DNA of 64,000 nt, from the NCBI GenBank assembly GCA_018661465.1, contig JABJIC010000008.1:81545-145544 (forward strand), given 5' to 3'. The position numbers and the translations under genes were made by a program. A model generated the notes under the pieces. It did no database searches and had not been told where the DNA came from. It saw only the letters and a list, made by a program, of their open reading frames with translations. The DNA is from Gammaproteobacteria bacterium. Its GTDB lineage: Bacteria; Pseudomonadota; Gammaproteobacteria; Pseudomonadales; Pseudohongiellaceae. Within the stretch, counting starts at the first letter, position 1. Each line of letters starts with the position of its first letter. Below are positions 20,412-29,801 of this stretch, in pieces.

Positions 20412-21803
20412 ATGGGACGAATTACGAAGTTAATTGGAATTTTATTGGTCAGCAGCCTTAGCTCATCTTTCAGCTATGGAGATGACCTGATGACTATTCT
20501 GCAGTTGGCTCTGGAAAATGATCCAACCCTCAGGCAGGCCGAAGCAAATTATCGCGCCAATAGAGAAAACGTCATTCAGAGCCGGTCGTCTTTTCTACCC
20601 AGCTTTGGACTCGGCGCGGGCACAAGTCGACTGACCAGTGGTCCTACAGACTCCGTCTATGTAAATATCCCAGATCCGGTTTCCGGAAACATAGTTCGCA
20701 CACGAGTCCAAGATGATCACAGTTTTAGCCCCGGTGTAAACAATCACAACTGGGGTGTAAGCCTGACTCAAAGTCTTGTCAATGTATCCAGCTGGTATGG
20801 CTTTCAAAGTGCTAAGGCCAGTGATCGTGCTGCTGCCGTAAATCTGGCTGCTCAGGAACAAGACCTGATCATGCGTGTCTCCGCCGCCTATTTCGATGTG
20901 CTGCGAGCGCTGGACACTTTAGAGACCAATGTTCAGGAAGAGGAAGCCGCTCTGCGCTCTCTCGATCAAACACGACAGCGGGAAGAAGTTGGCCTGGTTG
21001 CCATTACCGATGTATACGATAGTCAGGCCGCCTATGATCTGGCCCGAAACACAACAATTCTGCAACAAGACCTTCTGCAGTCCAGATATGAAGCCCTCGA
21101 AGCCATTACTGGCCAGCCCCATCCAGAAATAAGCGTCCTACGTGAGGATTTTCCTATTGTAGATGTTGATGGAAATCTGAATAGTTGGGAAGATCAGGCA
21201 GATTCCAATAGCCTGGCAATAGCGGCTGCCGAGTTCAATCTTGATGCTTCACGCAAGACTTTAAAGGCTAGAAAGTCTGATCACCTACCCACACTAGATT
21301 TTCAGGGCTTATTTGGCCATGTTGTGACAGCTCCTATTACAAGCCAGGGTATTCAGATCGGCGGAGGCGCAAGTGACCGCTCTCAATTAGCATTGAATCT
21401 GAGCATTCCCATCTACTCCGGTGGCGCAGTCTCCTCCCGTCGTCGCGCTGCTGAATACGGTGTAATTGCCGCTCAGGAGTCTTTAGAGCTCACCAAGCGA
21501 CAGCTTACTCAGAACATTCGAAATGCCTATCGTCGAGTGAACACAGATGTACTGGTTATAGCCCAGCGACAGCAGTCCATCACTTCCGCCCAAAGCGCGC
21601 TAGATGCAACAGAGCTAGGTGCCGAGGTTGGCACGAGAAACATCGTTGAAGTGCTGCGAGCCAGAGAGAACTTGTACCGCGCACTGCGCCAATATGCTGA
21701 TGCCCGTTACAACTATGTTCTTGATAGCCTGCTGCTGAAGCAAGTTTCCGGAACACTGTCACCTCAGGACATTATCGAATTAAACGAATGGCTTGATCAG
21801 TAA
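20412..21803 (+). CDS. tolC: TolC family outer-membrane channel protein
   Basis: Outer-membrane exit duct for type I secretion and RND efflux. The signal peptide is MGRITKLIGILLVSSLSSSFSYG. The mature protein has the two-fold repeated outer membrane efflux domain: LMTILQLALENDPTLRQAEAN at the start of repeat 1 and NSLAIAAAEFNLDASRKTLKA at the start of repeat 2, with NLSIPIYSGGAVSSRRR before the second strand pair and GTRNIVEVLRARENLYRA in the last helix. At 463 residues it is close to E. coli TolC (493). Nearby nudF/parE genes support tolC rather than a dedicated efflux OMF. A terminator follows at 21877-21943. Confidence 0.93.
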   Translation: MGRITKLIGILLVSSLSSSFSYGDDLMTILQLALENDPTLRQAEANYRANRENVIQSRSSFLPSFGLGAGTSRLTSGPTDSVYVNIPDPVSGNIVRTRVQDDHSFSPGVNNHNWGVSLTQSLVNVSSWYGFQSAKASDRAAAVNLAAQEQDLIMRVSAAYFDVLRALDTLETNVQEEEAALRSLDQTRQREEVGLVAITDVYDSQAAYDLARNTTILQQDLLQSRYEALEAITGQPHPEISVLREDFPIVDVDGNLNSWEDQADSNSLAIAAAEFNLDASRKTLKARKSDHLPTLDFQGLFGHVVTAPITSQGIQIGGGASDRSQLALNLSIPIYSGGAVSSRRRAAEYGVIAAQESLELTKRQLTQNIRNAYRRVNTDVLVIAQRQQSITSAQSALDATELGAEVGTRNIVEVLRARENLYRALRQYADARYNYVLDSLLLKQVSGTLSPQDIIELNEWLDQ

Positions 21804-21876
21804 GCTCAATCTGAATTGATCGAACTGCTCTAGAACTATTTTTGAATTGTTTTAGAACCACAGTTTGAATCAGAGT

Positions 21877-21943
21877 AAAGGTCAGGGTAAATATAGAGCA
21901 GTTCATGTTGAATCTGCGGTATATTCACTCTGACCTTTTTTTG
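21877..21943 (+). terminator. Terminator downstream of tolC
   Basis: Long inverted repeat with AAAGGTCAGGGTAAATA on the left and the near-complement TATATTCACTCTGACCTTT on the right, followed directly by a T run. It lies 73 bp after the tolC stop and separates tolC from the aminotransferase. Confidence 0.75.
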
Positions 21944-21991
21944 TTCCTTTTCATAAGTCTCCCAAATTAACTTTTCACGAGAAATTCTGAC

Positions 21992-23131
21992 ATGCAAAGC
22001 AAATTACCGAATGTCGGAACAACGATATTCACCGTCATGTCGAAGATGGCGCAAGACCACAACGCCATTAACCTTTCTCAGGGCTTCCCCGACTTTGATT
22101 GTCCGGAACGCTTGAAGGAGCTAGTTTCCTACTATCTCAATGACCGCCGTAATCAGTATCCGCCGATGACTGGAATCCCTGCTTTACGGGAGCAGATCGC
22201 TAAAAAAGTATCTCAATACTATGGTTACGACGCCGACCCGGAGACTGAAGTCACCGTCACTTCCGGTGCAACGGAAGCGCTATTCGATGCAATTCAGGCT
22301 GTTGTGTCTGCCGGTGATGAAGTAATCGTGTTCGACCCAGCTTACGATTCCTATGAACCAGCGGTGATACTGGCGGGAGCTAAGACAATTCATATCCCGA
22401 TGAGCCAACCCGATTACAGTATAGATTGGGATCGGGTAGAGCAAAGCCTCAGCGAAAAAACAAGACTCATTATTATTAACTCACCACATAACCCCTGTGG
22501 TTCCTTACTGCAAGATTCTGACTTCGATACCCTAGCCAGAATTATTCGTGACCGGAATATACTGGTGCTATCGGATGAAGTTTATGAGCACATGGTGTTT
22601 GATGGAGTGAAGCACAAGAGCGTATTGTCTCATCCTGAATTGCGAGAAAAAAGTTTTGCTGTATTCTCCTTTGGCAAAACCTATCATGCTACGGGTTGGA
22701 AATTGGCATACTGCGTTGCTCCAAAAAATCTGACCATTGAATTTCGAAAGGTGCATCAGTTTGTCACTTTTACCAGTTCCAGTTTTGTTCAGTTCGCTAT
22801 TGCAGACTTTATGCAGGAGTGTCCTGAACACGCATTGGAACTGCCTAAGTTTTACCAAGCAAAGCGAGATTATTTTTGCAGCCTTGTTCAAGATTCTCGT
22901 TTTTCGTTTACTCCTTCCGGTGGCACCTATTTTCAATTGCTCGACTATAGTGAAATTAGTGACCAGAGTGACATGGATTTCAACCTCTATCTGACAAAGG
23001 AAAAAGGAGTTGCTGCGATTCCCCTTACCCCGTTTTATGAATCTGCTCCGGATTCAAGAGTCTTGAGATTTTGCTTCTGCAAAGATGACTCAACTCTTGA
23101 GCAGGCTGCCGAAATCTTGTGCGCACTTTAG
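21992..23131 (+). CDS. Methionine aminotransferase (YbdL-like, PLP-dependent class I)
   Basis: Fold-type I aminotransferase of 379 residues. INLSQGFPDFDCPERL and YPPMTGIPALREQIA open the protein as in YbdL. SGATEALFDAIQA forms the phosphate-binding region, NSPHNPCGSLL carries the conserved Asn, LSDEVYEHMVF the Asp, and SFGKTYHATGWKLAY the PLP-binding lysine; the terminal RFCFCKDD contains the substrate-binding Arg. E. coli YbdL transaminates methionine and aromatic amino acids; the same is inferred here. queG starts 11 bp after the stop, so the two are probably co-transcribed. Confidence 0.87.
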   Translation: MQSKLPNVGTTIFTVMSKMAQDHNAINLSQGFPDFDCPERLKELVSYYLNDRRNQYPPMTGIPALREQIAKKVSQYYGYDADPETEVTVTSGATEALFDAIQAVVSAGDEVIVFDPAYDSYEPAVILAGAKTIHIPMSQPDYSIDWDRVEQSLSEKTRLIIINSPHNPCGSLLQDSDFDTLARIIRDRNILVLSDEVYEHMVFDGVKHKSVLSHPELREKSFAVFSFGKTYHATGWKLAYCVAPKNLTIEFRKVHQFVTFTSSSFVQFAIADFMQECPEHALELPKFYQAKRDYFCSLVQDSRFSFTPSGGTYFQLLDYSEISDQSDMDFNLYLTKEKGVAAIPLTPFYESAPDSRVLRFCFCKDDSTLEQAAEILCAL

Positions 23132-23142
23132 ATGGTGCAGAT

Positions 23143-24198
23143 ATGACTCAAGAACTAGACTTCGAACAAGTAGCTAGAGATATAAAAGCCTGGGGACACG
23201 AACTTGGTTTTCAGCAGCTCACGATTACCGATATCGACCTATCCCAATATGCTCCCTATCTGGAAGACTGGATTTCGCGGAATTATCACGGTGCCATGGA
23301 CTACATGGCTAATAATCATGAGAAGCGTTGCCATCCAGAACAGCTAGTACCCGGAACGATTAGAGTCGTGTGTGCACGATTAGACTATGCTCTTGAGAAA
23401 GAGAACTCTCTTGCCCCTATGGATGTATCTGATAAAGCCTATGTATCTCGCTACGCACGCGGACGTGACTACCACAAGCTCATTCGCAAGAGACTACAAC
23501 AACTCGCTTCCAGAATCGAAGAAATGGCGGGGCCCTTTGGATATCGCGCCTTCGTCGACAGTGCTCCAGTATTAGAAAGAGCCTTGGCGGAAAAGTCAGG
23601 CATGGGCTGGATCGGCAAGAACACCATGCTGATAAACAAACAGGCCGGTTCCTGGTTTTTCCTCGGAGAGTTGTTTACCGACCTTCCCCTACCCGTGGAC
23701 ACTCCTGAATCGAACCATTGTGGTAGTTGCACATCGTGTATGGATCTTTGCCCTACCAAGGCCTTTGTCAGCCCCAACCTTTTAGATGCCACTCGATGCA
23801 TTTCCTATCTCACCATCGAATTACGTGACTCCATTCCCATCGAATTTCGCAAACCTATGGGAAATAGAATATATGGCTGTGACGATTGTCAGCTTGTGTG
23901 CCCATGGAATAAGTTTGCTCAACTTAGTTCTGAAAATGATTTTTCACCGAGACATGGTTTAGACGACGCCGACCTGGTGGATCTTTTTGCCTGGTCCGAA
24001 GAAGAGTTCCTCAACAAGACAGAAGGGTCTGCGATACGTCGGATTGGTTATGACTGTTGGTTACGTAATATTGCAATTGCATTGGGTAATGCTGAATCTA
24101 CGCCGGGAATTGTTGAGTCTTTGGAGTCCCGAAAGGAATCTGCTTCAGAAATGGTTCGTGAACATATCGAATGGGCACTTGAACAACATTCTGCTTAG
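23143..24198 (+). CDS. queG: Epoxyqueuosine reductase
   Basis: Cobalamin and Fe-S enzyme that reduces epoxyqueuosine to queuosine in tRNA anticodons. The N-terminal part (about 1-170) contains SRYARGRDYHKLIRKRL, VDSAPVLERALAEKSGMGWIGKN and the cobalamin-binding fold. Two ferredoxin-like clusters follow: CGSCTSCMDLCP and CDDCQLVCPWNKFA. A HEAT-like tail ends the protein. ATG at 23143 yields 351 residues; a GTG at 23119 would overlap the aminotransferase by 13 bp. It is convergent with orn. Confidence 0.94.
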   Translation: MTQELDFEQVARDIKAWGHELGFQQLTITDIDLSQYAPYLEDWISRNYHGAMDYMANNHEKRCHPEQLVPGTIRVVCARLDYALEKENSLAPMDVSDKAYVSRYARGRDYHKLIRKRLQQLASRIEEMAGPFGYRAFVDSAPVLERALAEKSGMGWIGKNTMLINKQAGSWFFLGELFTDLPLPVDTPESNHCGSCTSCMDLCPTKAFVSPNLLDATRCISYLTIELRDSIPIEFRKPMGNRIYGCDDCQLVCPWNKFAQLSSENDFSPRHGLDDADLVDLFAWSEEEFLNKTEGSAIRRIGYDCWLRNIAIALGNAESTPGIVESLESRKESASEMVREHIEWALEQHSA

Positions 24199-24268
24199 AA
24201 CGTTTTGTAGATGTAGTATGGCAAGATTTCCATACAAAGATCACGCAAGGTATCAGCTTACAAATTTC

Positions 24269-24823
24269 TTACAACTTAAAGAAATGCTCACGGTAATGTT
24301 TTAACTCGTTGATTGAATCCTTTATGTCATCCATTACTTGATGTGTGCCTTTCTTTATTAGACCGTTGAAAACTTCTGGCTTCCATCTCCTGGCCAATTC
24401 TTTCACCGAACTCACATCTAGGTTTCGGTAATGGAAATAGTCTTCCAGCTCTGACATGTAGTTAGCCATAAATCGGCGGTCCTGACATATGCTATTTCCA
24501 CACATAGGCGAGGATCCCTTCTCCGAATATTCGGCAAGGAACTCGAGAGTCTGCTGTTCAGCATCTCGCGCCGAAAGTTTGCTGGCCTTAACTTTGTCTA
24601 TCAGGCCCGACGCTCCATGATGACTCTGATTCCAATCATCCATTGCAGCTAGTGCCGCATCCGGCTGCTTAATAGCCAACACCGGACCTTCTGCAATAAC
24701 ATTCAGATCGGCGTCGGTTACGAGAGTTCCGATCTCAATAATCAGATCGCTTTCTGGCCGTAGACCAGTCATCTCTAAATCAAGCCAGATGAGATTCTGT
24801 TTTTTATCCATAAGATCACTCAT
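24269..24823 (-). CDS. orn: Oligoribonuclease
   Basis: DEDDh 3'-5' exoribonuclease that degrades di- and short oligonucleotides, including pGpG from c-di-GMP breakdown, which links it to the EAL/HD-GYP signalling genes here. The motifs are [15 protein letters not shown] (Exo I), [12 protein letters not shown] (Exo II) and [13 protein letters not shown] (Exo III, His and Asp). At 184 residues it matches E. coli Orn (181). It is divergent from rsgA, a conserved arrangement in gammaproteobacteria. Confidence 0.97.
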   Translation of the reverse strand: MSDLMDKKQNLIWLDLEMTGLRPESDLIIEIGTLVTDADLNVIAEGPVLAIKQPDAALAAMDDWNQSHHGASGLIDKVKASKLSARDAEQQTLEFLAEYSEKGSSPMCGNSICQDRRFMANYMSELEDYFHYRNLDVSSVKELARRWKPEVFNGLIKKGTHQVMDDIKDSINELKHYREHFFKL

Positions 24824-24957
24824 AATTTTTAAACCTTCGCTGGTGATTGTAGCAAAGCTTCACCAAGTGGAATATGCAATAATCCAGCTATGTTGTTTAC
24901 GATCACAATAATTACTTTCCAACTCACTCGACAAGGCCTCTACGCAGAACCTCATTA

Positions 24958-25947
24958 ATGAGTAAACGCAAACTAAGCAAGCAGCAAAAATCCCGTATTG
25001 AAGAGAATCAGCGCCGTGAACTGAAAGAGGATGGCAGTGAAGATCAGAGCGCCAAGGAAAATTGCAATGGTCGGGTAGTGAGTCATTACGGTCAGCATCT
25101 AGATATTGAGACACTGGATCCCGATTCACCACGAAGAATAATCCGCTGCAGCCAGAGGGCTAATCTTCCTTCTCTGGTAACCGGTGATCTGGTGGTCTGG
25201 GAAGAGGACGACTCAGGCGCCGGTGTGATTCTGGCAAGAGGCCGGAGGAACAATGCCTTTGGTCGTCATGATTCCAATGGGGTACTTAAACCGGCAGCGG
25301 CTAATATAGACCGAGTTCTGGTAGTTTTCGCCTCCGAGCCCATTCCCCATTTAAACCTTATAGATCGCTATCTTGTTGCAATAGAGAACCTCGATTTACA
25401 GCCCCTGTTGATCCTTAATAAAACTGACCTGCTTGGAACGGATAATAAAGCTGAGCTGGACAATATATTGTCAATATATGAAGAAATTGGCTATAAGCCC
25501 CATAGGGTCTCGGCCCTATCCGGCATGGGTATAGCGGAATTGAGGGCCGAACTACAGGGCTTGACCACTGTGCTGGTGGGTCAATCAGGCGTAGGTAAAT
25601 CCTCTCTTCTAAATTACATCGGTGGTGAGGAATTGATGGAAGTCGGCGGACTTTCTGAGGCTCGCAATAAAGGCACCCATACCACCACCACATCCAAATT
25701 ATTCCATCTTGCCAATTTCGACTTGATCGACTCGCCGGGGATTCGCGAGTTCAATCTCGATTTCGTGAGCTCGGAGTCGGTTTTCGATGGCTTCGTTGAA
25801 TTTGCGCCCTTCAAGGGACTCTGTAAATTCCGAGATTGCGCCCACCAGAGCGAGCCTGGATGCGCATTGCTAGCGGCGGTGGAAGAGGGCAAGGTTCGAC
25901 AATGCCGGCTGGATAGCTATTACCGCATTCTAAATCCGGACGAATGA
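24958..25947 (+). CDS. rsgA: Ribosome small-subunit-dependent GTPase A
   Basis: Circularly permuted GTPase for late 30S maturation. An N-terminal OB domain (about 40-105) comes first, then G4 LNKTDLL, G5 VSALSGMG, G1 GQSGVGKSSLLN, G2 around NKGTHTTTTS and G3 DSPGIREF, the diagnostic permuted order. The zinc finger is C-x6-9-CAHQSEPGC-type (GLCKFRDCAHQSEPGC). The 329 residues fit the family. The start ATG at 24958 lies 134 bp from the divergent orn start. Confidence 0.97.
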   Translation: MSKRKLSKQQKSRIEENQRRELKEDGSEDQSAKENCNGRVVSHYGQHLDIETLDPDSPRRIIRCSQRANLPSLVTGDLVVWEEDDSGAGVILARGRRNNAFGRHDSNGVLKPAAANIDRVLVVFASEPIPHLNLIDRYLVAIENLDLQPLLILNKTDLLGTDNKAELDNILSIYEEIGYKPHRVSALSGMGIAELRAELQGLTTVLVGQSGVGKSSLLNYIGGEELMEVGGLSEARNKGTHTTTTSKLFHLANFDLIDSPGIREFNLDFVSSESVFDGFVEFAPFKGLCKFRDCAHQSEPGCALLAAVEEGKVRQCRLDSYYRILNPDE

Positions 25948-26058
25948 CTTATCGCAGAATTCAATGTCATAAAATGAATTGTCACAAGATGATTACATTT
26001 TCCGAGGAGAATGAAATACTGTGTCGGTTTAAGTTAAGCCCATCCTGGAATTAGTGGA

Positions 26059-26931
26059 ATGTCTCGACTTTTTATCATTTTCCAATACTTGCTGCCCCAG
26101 CATTTGCTATCCCGTTTAGTGGGTATGCTTGCCCGAAGCAGGATGCTGCGCAAACCGTTTATTAAATTTTTCATACGTAGATATGGCGTGGATCTCAGTG
26201 AAGCGCTTATTCAAGACCCCGATGAATTTGAAAATTTTAATGCCTTCTTCACCAGAGAATTACGCGAAGGTGCCAGAACTTTGTCGAGTGAAAAATCGGC
26301 CGTGCTGTGTCCGGCAGATGGAGCAATAAGTCAGCTTGGGGAAATACAGGATGGCAATTTACTTCAAGCGAAGGGTCGCTATTACAGCCTCCAGGATTTA
26401 CTAGGTGGTGACTGCGACATGGCTGATCTTTTTCAAGAAGGATGTTTCGCGACTGTCTATCTGTCTCCTCGAGACTATCACCGCGTACATATGCCTCTTG
26501 CAGGAACCCTCAGAAAAACAATCTATGTGCCGGGAGATTTATTCTCGGTGAATCAAACTACTGCCGCGGCAGTTCCCAATCTATTTTCGCGCAATGAACG
26601 CCTGGTCTGTCTTTTCGAAACCGACTCCGGGCCAATGGCGGTGATACTGGTGGGAGCGATGATCGTGGCCGGCATCGATACTGTTTGGTCGGGAGAAGTT
26701 TGCCCGGGGAAAGGAAAGCGTGAAATCCTGATACATGAATATTCCGATAACATGCCTCCGGTTAATCTTGGCAAGGGTGCCGAAATGGGACGCTTTAAAT
26801 TGGGATCCACTGCTATACTTCTTTTCAGTCACGGCTCGGTGACTATGGACGAGAAGCTGGAAGCCAACTCTCCAGTACTAATGGGCCAAAAAATTGGAAC
26901 ACTGCTAAACACTGCACAACAAGAACAATGA
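26059..26931 (+). CDS. psd: Phosphatidylserine decarboxylase
   Basis: Inner-membrane-associated pyruvoyl enzyme converting phosphatidylserine to phosphatidylethanolamine. The proenzyme (290 residues) is cleaved at the LGST motif near residue 250 (GRFKLGSTAILLF) to generate the pyruvoyl group on Ser. The catalytic Asp lies in CPADGAISQLG, and the histidines in SPRDYHRVHMPLAG. An amphipathic N-terminal region is typical. It is the third member of the conserved orn/rsgA-psd cluster; rpiA follows within 12 bp, so the genes are likely co-transcribed. Confidence 0.96.
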   Translation: MSRLFIIFQYLLPQHLLSRLVGMLARSRMLRKPFIKFFIRRYGVDLSEALIQDPDEFENFNAFFTRELREGARTLSSEKSAVLCPADGAISQLGEIQDGNLLQAKGRYYSLQDLLGGDCDMADLFQEGCFATVYLSPRDYHRVHMPLAGTLRKTIYVPGDLFSVNQTTAAAVPNLFSRNERLVCLFETDSGPMAVILVGAMIVAGIDTVWSGEVCPGKGKREILIHEYSDNMPPVNLGKGAEMGRFKLGSTAILLFSHGSVTMDEKLEANSPVLMGQKIGTLLNTAQQEQ

Positions 26932-26943
26932 AGAGGATTGATG

Positions 26944-27615
26944 ATGACTCAAGATGAACTGAAGCAAGCTGTTGCCGAAGCCGCTTTTCAATATGTAGAA
27001 ACCTTGATCGAGGATGACACAATCATCGGTGTAGGCACGGGTTCTACAGCGAACCTGTTCATAGCGGAACTGGGGAAAATCAAACACAGGATTTACGGAA
27101 CCGTTGCTAGTTCAGAAGAGTCGGCAAGAAGATTGAAGGAATTGAATATACCCGTAATGGATCTCAACAGTGCGGGCACTTTGAGAGTCTATGTAGATGG
27201 TGCTGATGAGGCCAACAAGCACCTGCATCTTATCAAGGGTGGTGGTGCTGCTCTTACGCGGGAAAAAATTATTGCTGCCGCTTCCGAAGAGTTTGTATGC
27301 ATCGCTGACGAATCGAAACTGGTTGGCGTGCTCGGTGAATTTCCATTACCTGTTGAAGTTATCCCCATGGCGCGAAGCTATGTGGCACGGGAAATTGTAA
27401 AACTGGGTGGAGACCCGGTATATCGCGAGGGATGTATTACTGACAACGGAAACCAGATTCTGGATATCTTTAATCTGGAAATTCTAGAGCCCCGTAAAAT
27501 GGAACAACAGATCAACCAGATAACGGGTGTGGTGACAAATGGACTTTTTGCGGAACGTGCGGCAGACCGGCTATTGCTGGGCACAAGCGAAGGCGTCAAG
27601 ACGCTCCTGCCCTGA
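26944..27615 (+). CDS. rpiA: Ribose-5-phosphate isomerase A
   Basis: Interconverts ribose-5-phosphate and ribulose-5-phosphate in the pentose phosphate pathway. The motifs are [39 protein letters not shown] (catalytic Asp, Asp, Lys and Glu) and [13 protein letters not shown]. About 224 residues, as in E. coli (219). Of the tandem ATGs at 26941 and 26944, the second has the better spacing from AGAGG (26932-26936); a TTG at 26938 is unlikely. A small hairpin CGTCT-TTAC-AGACG lies at 27705-27718 downstream. Confidence 0.96.
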   Translation: MTQDELKQAVAEAAFQYVETLIEDDTIIGVGTGSTANLFIAELGKIKHRIYGTVASSEESARRLKELNIPVMDLNSAGTLRVYVDGADEANKHLHLIKGGGAALTREKIIAAASEEFVCIADESKLVGVLGEFPLPVEVIPMARSYVAREIVKLGGDPVYREGCITDNGNQILDIFNLEILEPRKMEQQINQITGVVTNGLFAERAADRLLLGTSEGVKTLLP

Positions 27616-27784
27616 ATCTCAATAACCTGGACTCTCCAGCCTGAGCTGCAGAACTCACACCTGAGTAGCTGGATTACCAGTAAAACCCTGGTTACAAGAA
27701 AATCCGTCTTTACAGACGAAGGCGTAGGAAGCTGTATTGCCTGCTTCTTACAATTCCCGCTCTATCTAGCTATCTATTCGTGGA

Positions 27785-27994
27785 TCAAAGCGGAACTACG
27801 TTTTCCGCTTGAGGACCTTTCTCACCCTGGGTAACTTCCATAGTGACTTTCTGACCTTCAATAAGAGTTCTTCTTCCAGAACCGTTAATGGCGCTGAAAT
27901 GTACGAATACATCCTTACCACCTTCTTGCTCTATGAATCCAAAACCTTTCTCGTCATTAAACCACTTAACTGTACCCTCAACTGAATCTGACAT
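27785..27994 (-). CDS. Cold-shock domain protein (CspA family)
   Basis: Single cold-shock domain of 69 residues that binds single-stranded RNA and DNA. RNP1 is KGFGFIEQ and RNP2 is VFVHFSAI, with the start [14 protein letters not shown]. The CspA/CspC/CspD paralogue cannot be assigned. The gene has a long untranslated leader with two tight hairpins (28031-28067), typical of thermo-regulated csp mRNAs. It converges with rpiA. Confidence 0.96.
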   Translation of the reverse strand: MSDSVEGTVKWFNDEKGFGFIEQEGGKDVFVHFSAINGSGRRTLIEGQKVTMEVTQGEKGPQAENVVPL

Positions 27995-28030
27995 ATTAAT
28001 CTCGTGCTTTTAAAATTTAAAAAAAACGAA

Positions 28031-28067
28031 TTGCTATCAATAGCAACCCCTCGGTCTATTTAGACCG
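28031..28067 (-). promoter_or_regulatory. Paired hairpins in the csp leader
   Basis: Two perfect stem-loops 5 bp apart: TTGCTATCAATAGCAA at 28031-28046 and CGGTCTATTTAGACCG at 28052-28067. They lie about 40-75 bases upstream of the csp start in its probable 5' untranslated region. They could contribute to temperature-dependent structure; this is inferred from position only. Confidence 0.5.
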
Positions 28068-28198
28068 AACACTGAGTGTACGCCGATAATATTGTTGAAG
28101 GAAACCCCTAAATAGGGGAAATTTTGGAATTTGCGGTCGTTCTGTCTTACTCGAAGGGTAATTTATCGACAAATTTAGGAATTCGGCACTATGCCAGA

Positions 28199-29611
28199 CT
28201 ACAAATCAATTAATTTTCCAGGATTTATAATATTGTTAGGATCGAACACTCGTTTTATGGCTTTCATATATTCGATTTCGGAAGGCGAACGGGAATAATT
28301 TAGATATGGCTTTTTCAAAAGCCCAACGCCGTGTTCAGCGGAGACGCTTCCTCCAAATTTTTCAACAATCTCGAAAACCCAATTTGAAACTTTACCACAG
28401 CTTTCAAAAAATTCTTTCGCATCCATATCATTTGGTTTCAAAATATTTAGATGAACATTGCCATCGCCTATGTGACCAAACCAAATAATTTCAAAATGAG
28501 GGTAAGATTCATTTACCAAGTTGTCCACTGCATCCAGGAATGCAGGAACCTGTGAAACCTTTACAGAAATATCGTTCTTATAGGGTGTGAATTTTGAAAT
28601 GGTTTCAGAGATGTCTTCACGTAGTCGCCAAAGATTTTCTGCCTGTCCTACATTTTGACTGATCGTGCCATCTACAATCCAAGCTGACTCCAAACATTCC
28701 TCAAACAGAGTCATCGCTTTCTCTGTATCACTTTCAGATAAATTTTCAAATTCGATGAGGGCGTAAAATTCAGCATCGCTTTCAAATGGCTTCTGCAGCC
28801 CCTTCTCTTCCATTACATGAACCAGGGCCTTGTGGGAGAAAAATTCATATGCAGTTAAATTCAAACCAGACTGAAATGCTTTCAATACAGGCATCGCTGC
28901 CGCCATATTTTCCAATCCCAAAACTAGCACCGTAGGATCTTTAGGAGGATTACACAGGTTGACTGTCACCTCGACGATAAATCCCAGCGTGCCTTCCGAA
29001 CCAATAAAGAGATGGCGTAGATCGTATCCGGTAGCATTTTTACTAAGTCCACGATTCAGGTCCAGCAACTCACCGTTGCCAGTAACTACCTTTAATCCCG
29101 CAATCCAGTTTCTTGTCATGCCGTAGCGAATTACCTTAATGCCACCAGCATTAGTGGCAACGTTTCCAGCAATCTGACTTGAACCGGATGAAGCGAAGTC
29201 CACGGGATAGAATAAGTCCTGATCAGTGGCGAACTGCTGAAGTTGCTGAGTAATTACTCCCGGTTCACAACGCACCAATCTATCGGCAACATCGAAATCA
29301 AGAATCTTATTCATGCGGTCGAATGCGATTACCACTTCACCGTTCGCAGCAACTGCTCCACCACTGAGCCCTGTTCGACCACCGGATGGAACCAGGGAGA
29401 TATTGTGCAAATTCGCCAGCTTAACTATCTCAACCACTTGCTGAGCATCTGACGGGAAAACGATCGATGATGGAGCAGGCTCATAAACTTTAGTCCAGTC
29501 TTTACCAAAGCTATCCAGGTCAGCCTTATCATCCTTGACCCATTGATCCCCAACAATTTCTCGTAGAGCGGCAAGAATTTCAACTTGAGTGATTTGCTGT
29601 TCGTTTTCCAA
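28199..29611 (-). CDS. FAD-dependent D-2-hydroxyglutarate dehydrogenase (GlcD/DLD family)
   Basis: Oxidises D-2-hydroxyglutarate to 2-oxoglutarate, passing electrons to an electron-transfer acceptor. The N-terminal PCMH FAD domain (about 35-215) shows LVPSGGRTGLSGGAV, DFASSGSSQIAGNVATNAGG and RYGMTRNWIAGLKVV. The C-terminal domain has the metal-binding histidines in FGHIGDGNVHLNI and the terminal SAEHGVGLLKKPYL. It is 470 residues. It could by sequence alone be a D-lactate dehydrogenase, but the divergent pairing with serA mirrors Pseudomonas, where the neighbour is D-2-hydroxyglutarate dehydrogenase. Confidence 0.84.
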   Translation of the reverse strand: MENEQQITQVEILAALREIVGDQWVKDDKADLDSFGKDWTKVYEPAPSSIVFPSDAQQVVEIVKLANLHNISLVPSGGRTGLSGGAVAANGEVVIAFDRMNKILDFDVADRLVRCEPGVITQQLQQFATDQDLFYPVDFASSGSSQIAGNVATNAGGIKVIRYGMTRNWIAGLKVVTGNGELLDLNRGLSKNATGYDLRHLFIGSEGTLGFIVEVTVNLCNPPKDPTVLVLGLENMAAAMPVLKAFQSGLNLTAYEFFSHKALVHVMEEKGLQKPFESDAEFYALIEFENLSESDTEKAMTLFEECLESAWIVDGTISQNVGQAENLWRLREDISETISKFTPYKNDISVKVSQVPAFLDAVDNLVNESYPHFEIIWFGHIGDGNVHLNILKPNDMDAKEFFESCGKVSNWVFEIVEKFGGSVSAEHGVGLLKKPYLNYSRSPSEIEYMKAIKRVFDPNNIINPGKLIDL

Positions 29612-29801
29612 TGTCTGTTCCTGTTGCCTTGCTTGGGATTCTGAATCTGCTGCCCGTAGGCCAGTTGGATTATGTTACCATGACCTGAGCTGACCAACAT
29701 GCCAACTATTAGATAGCTTACGAAAAGCATTATCAAAAGGGAGTTTCATAAGATCGGAACTCTCAATTCCATTCCTCTTACACAACGAAAGCCTTAACGA
29801 A

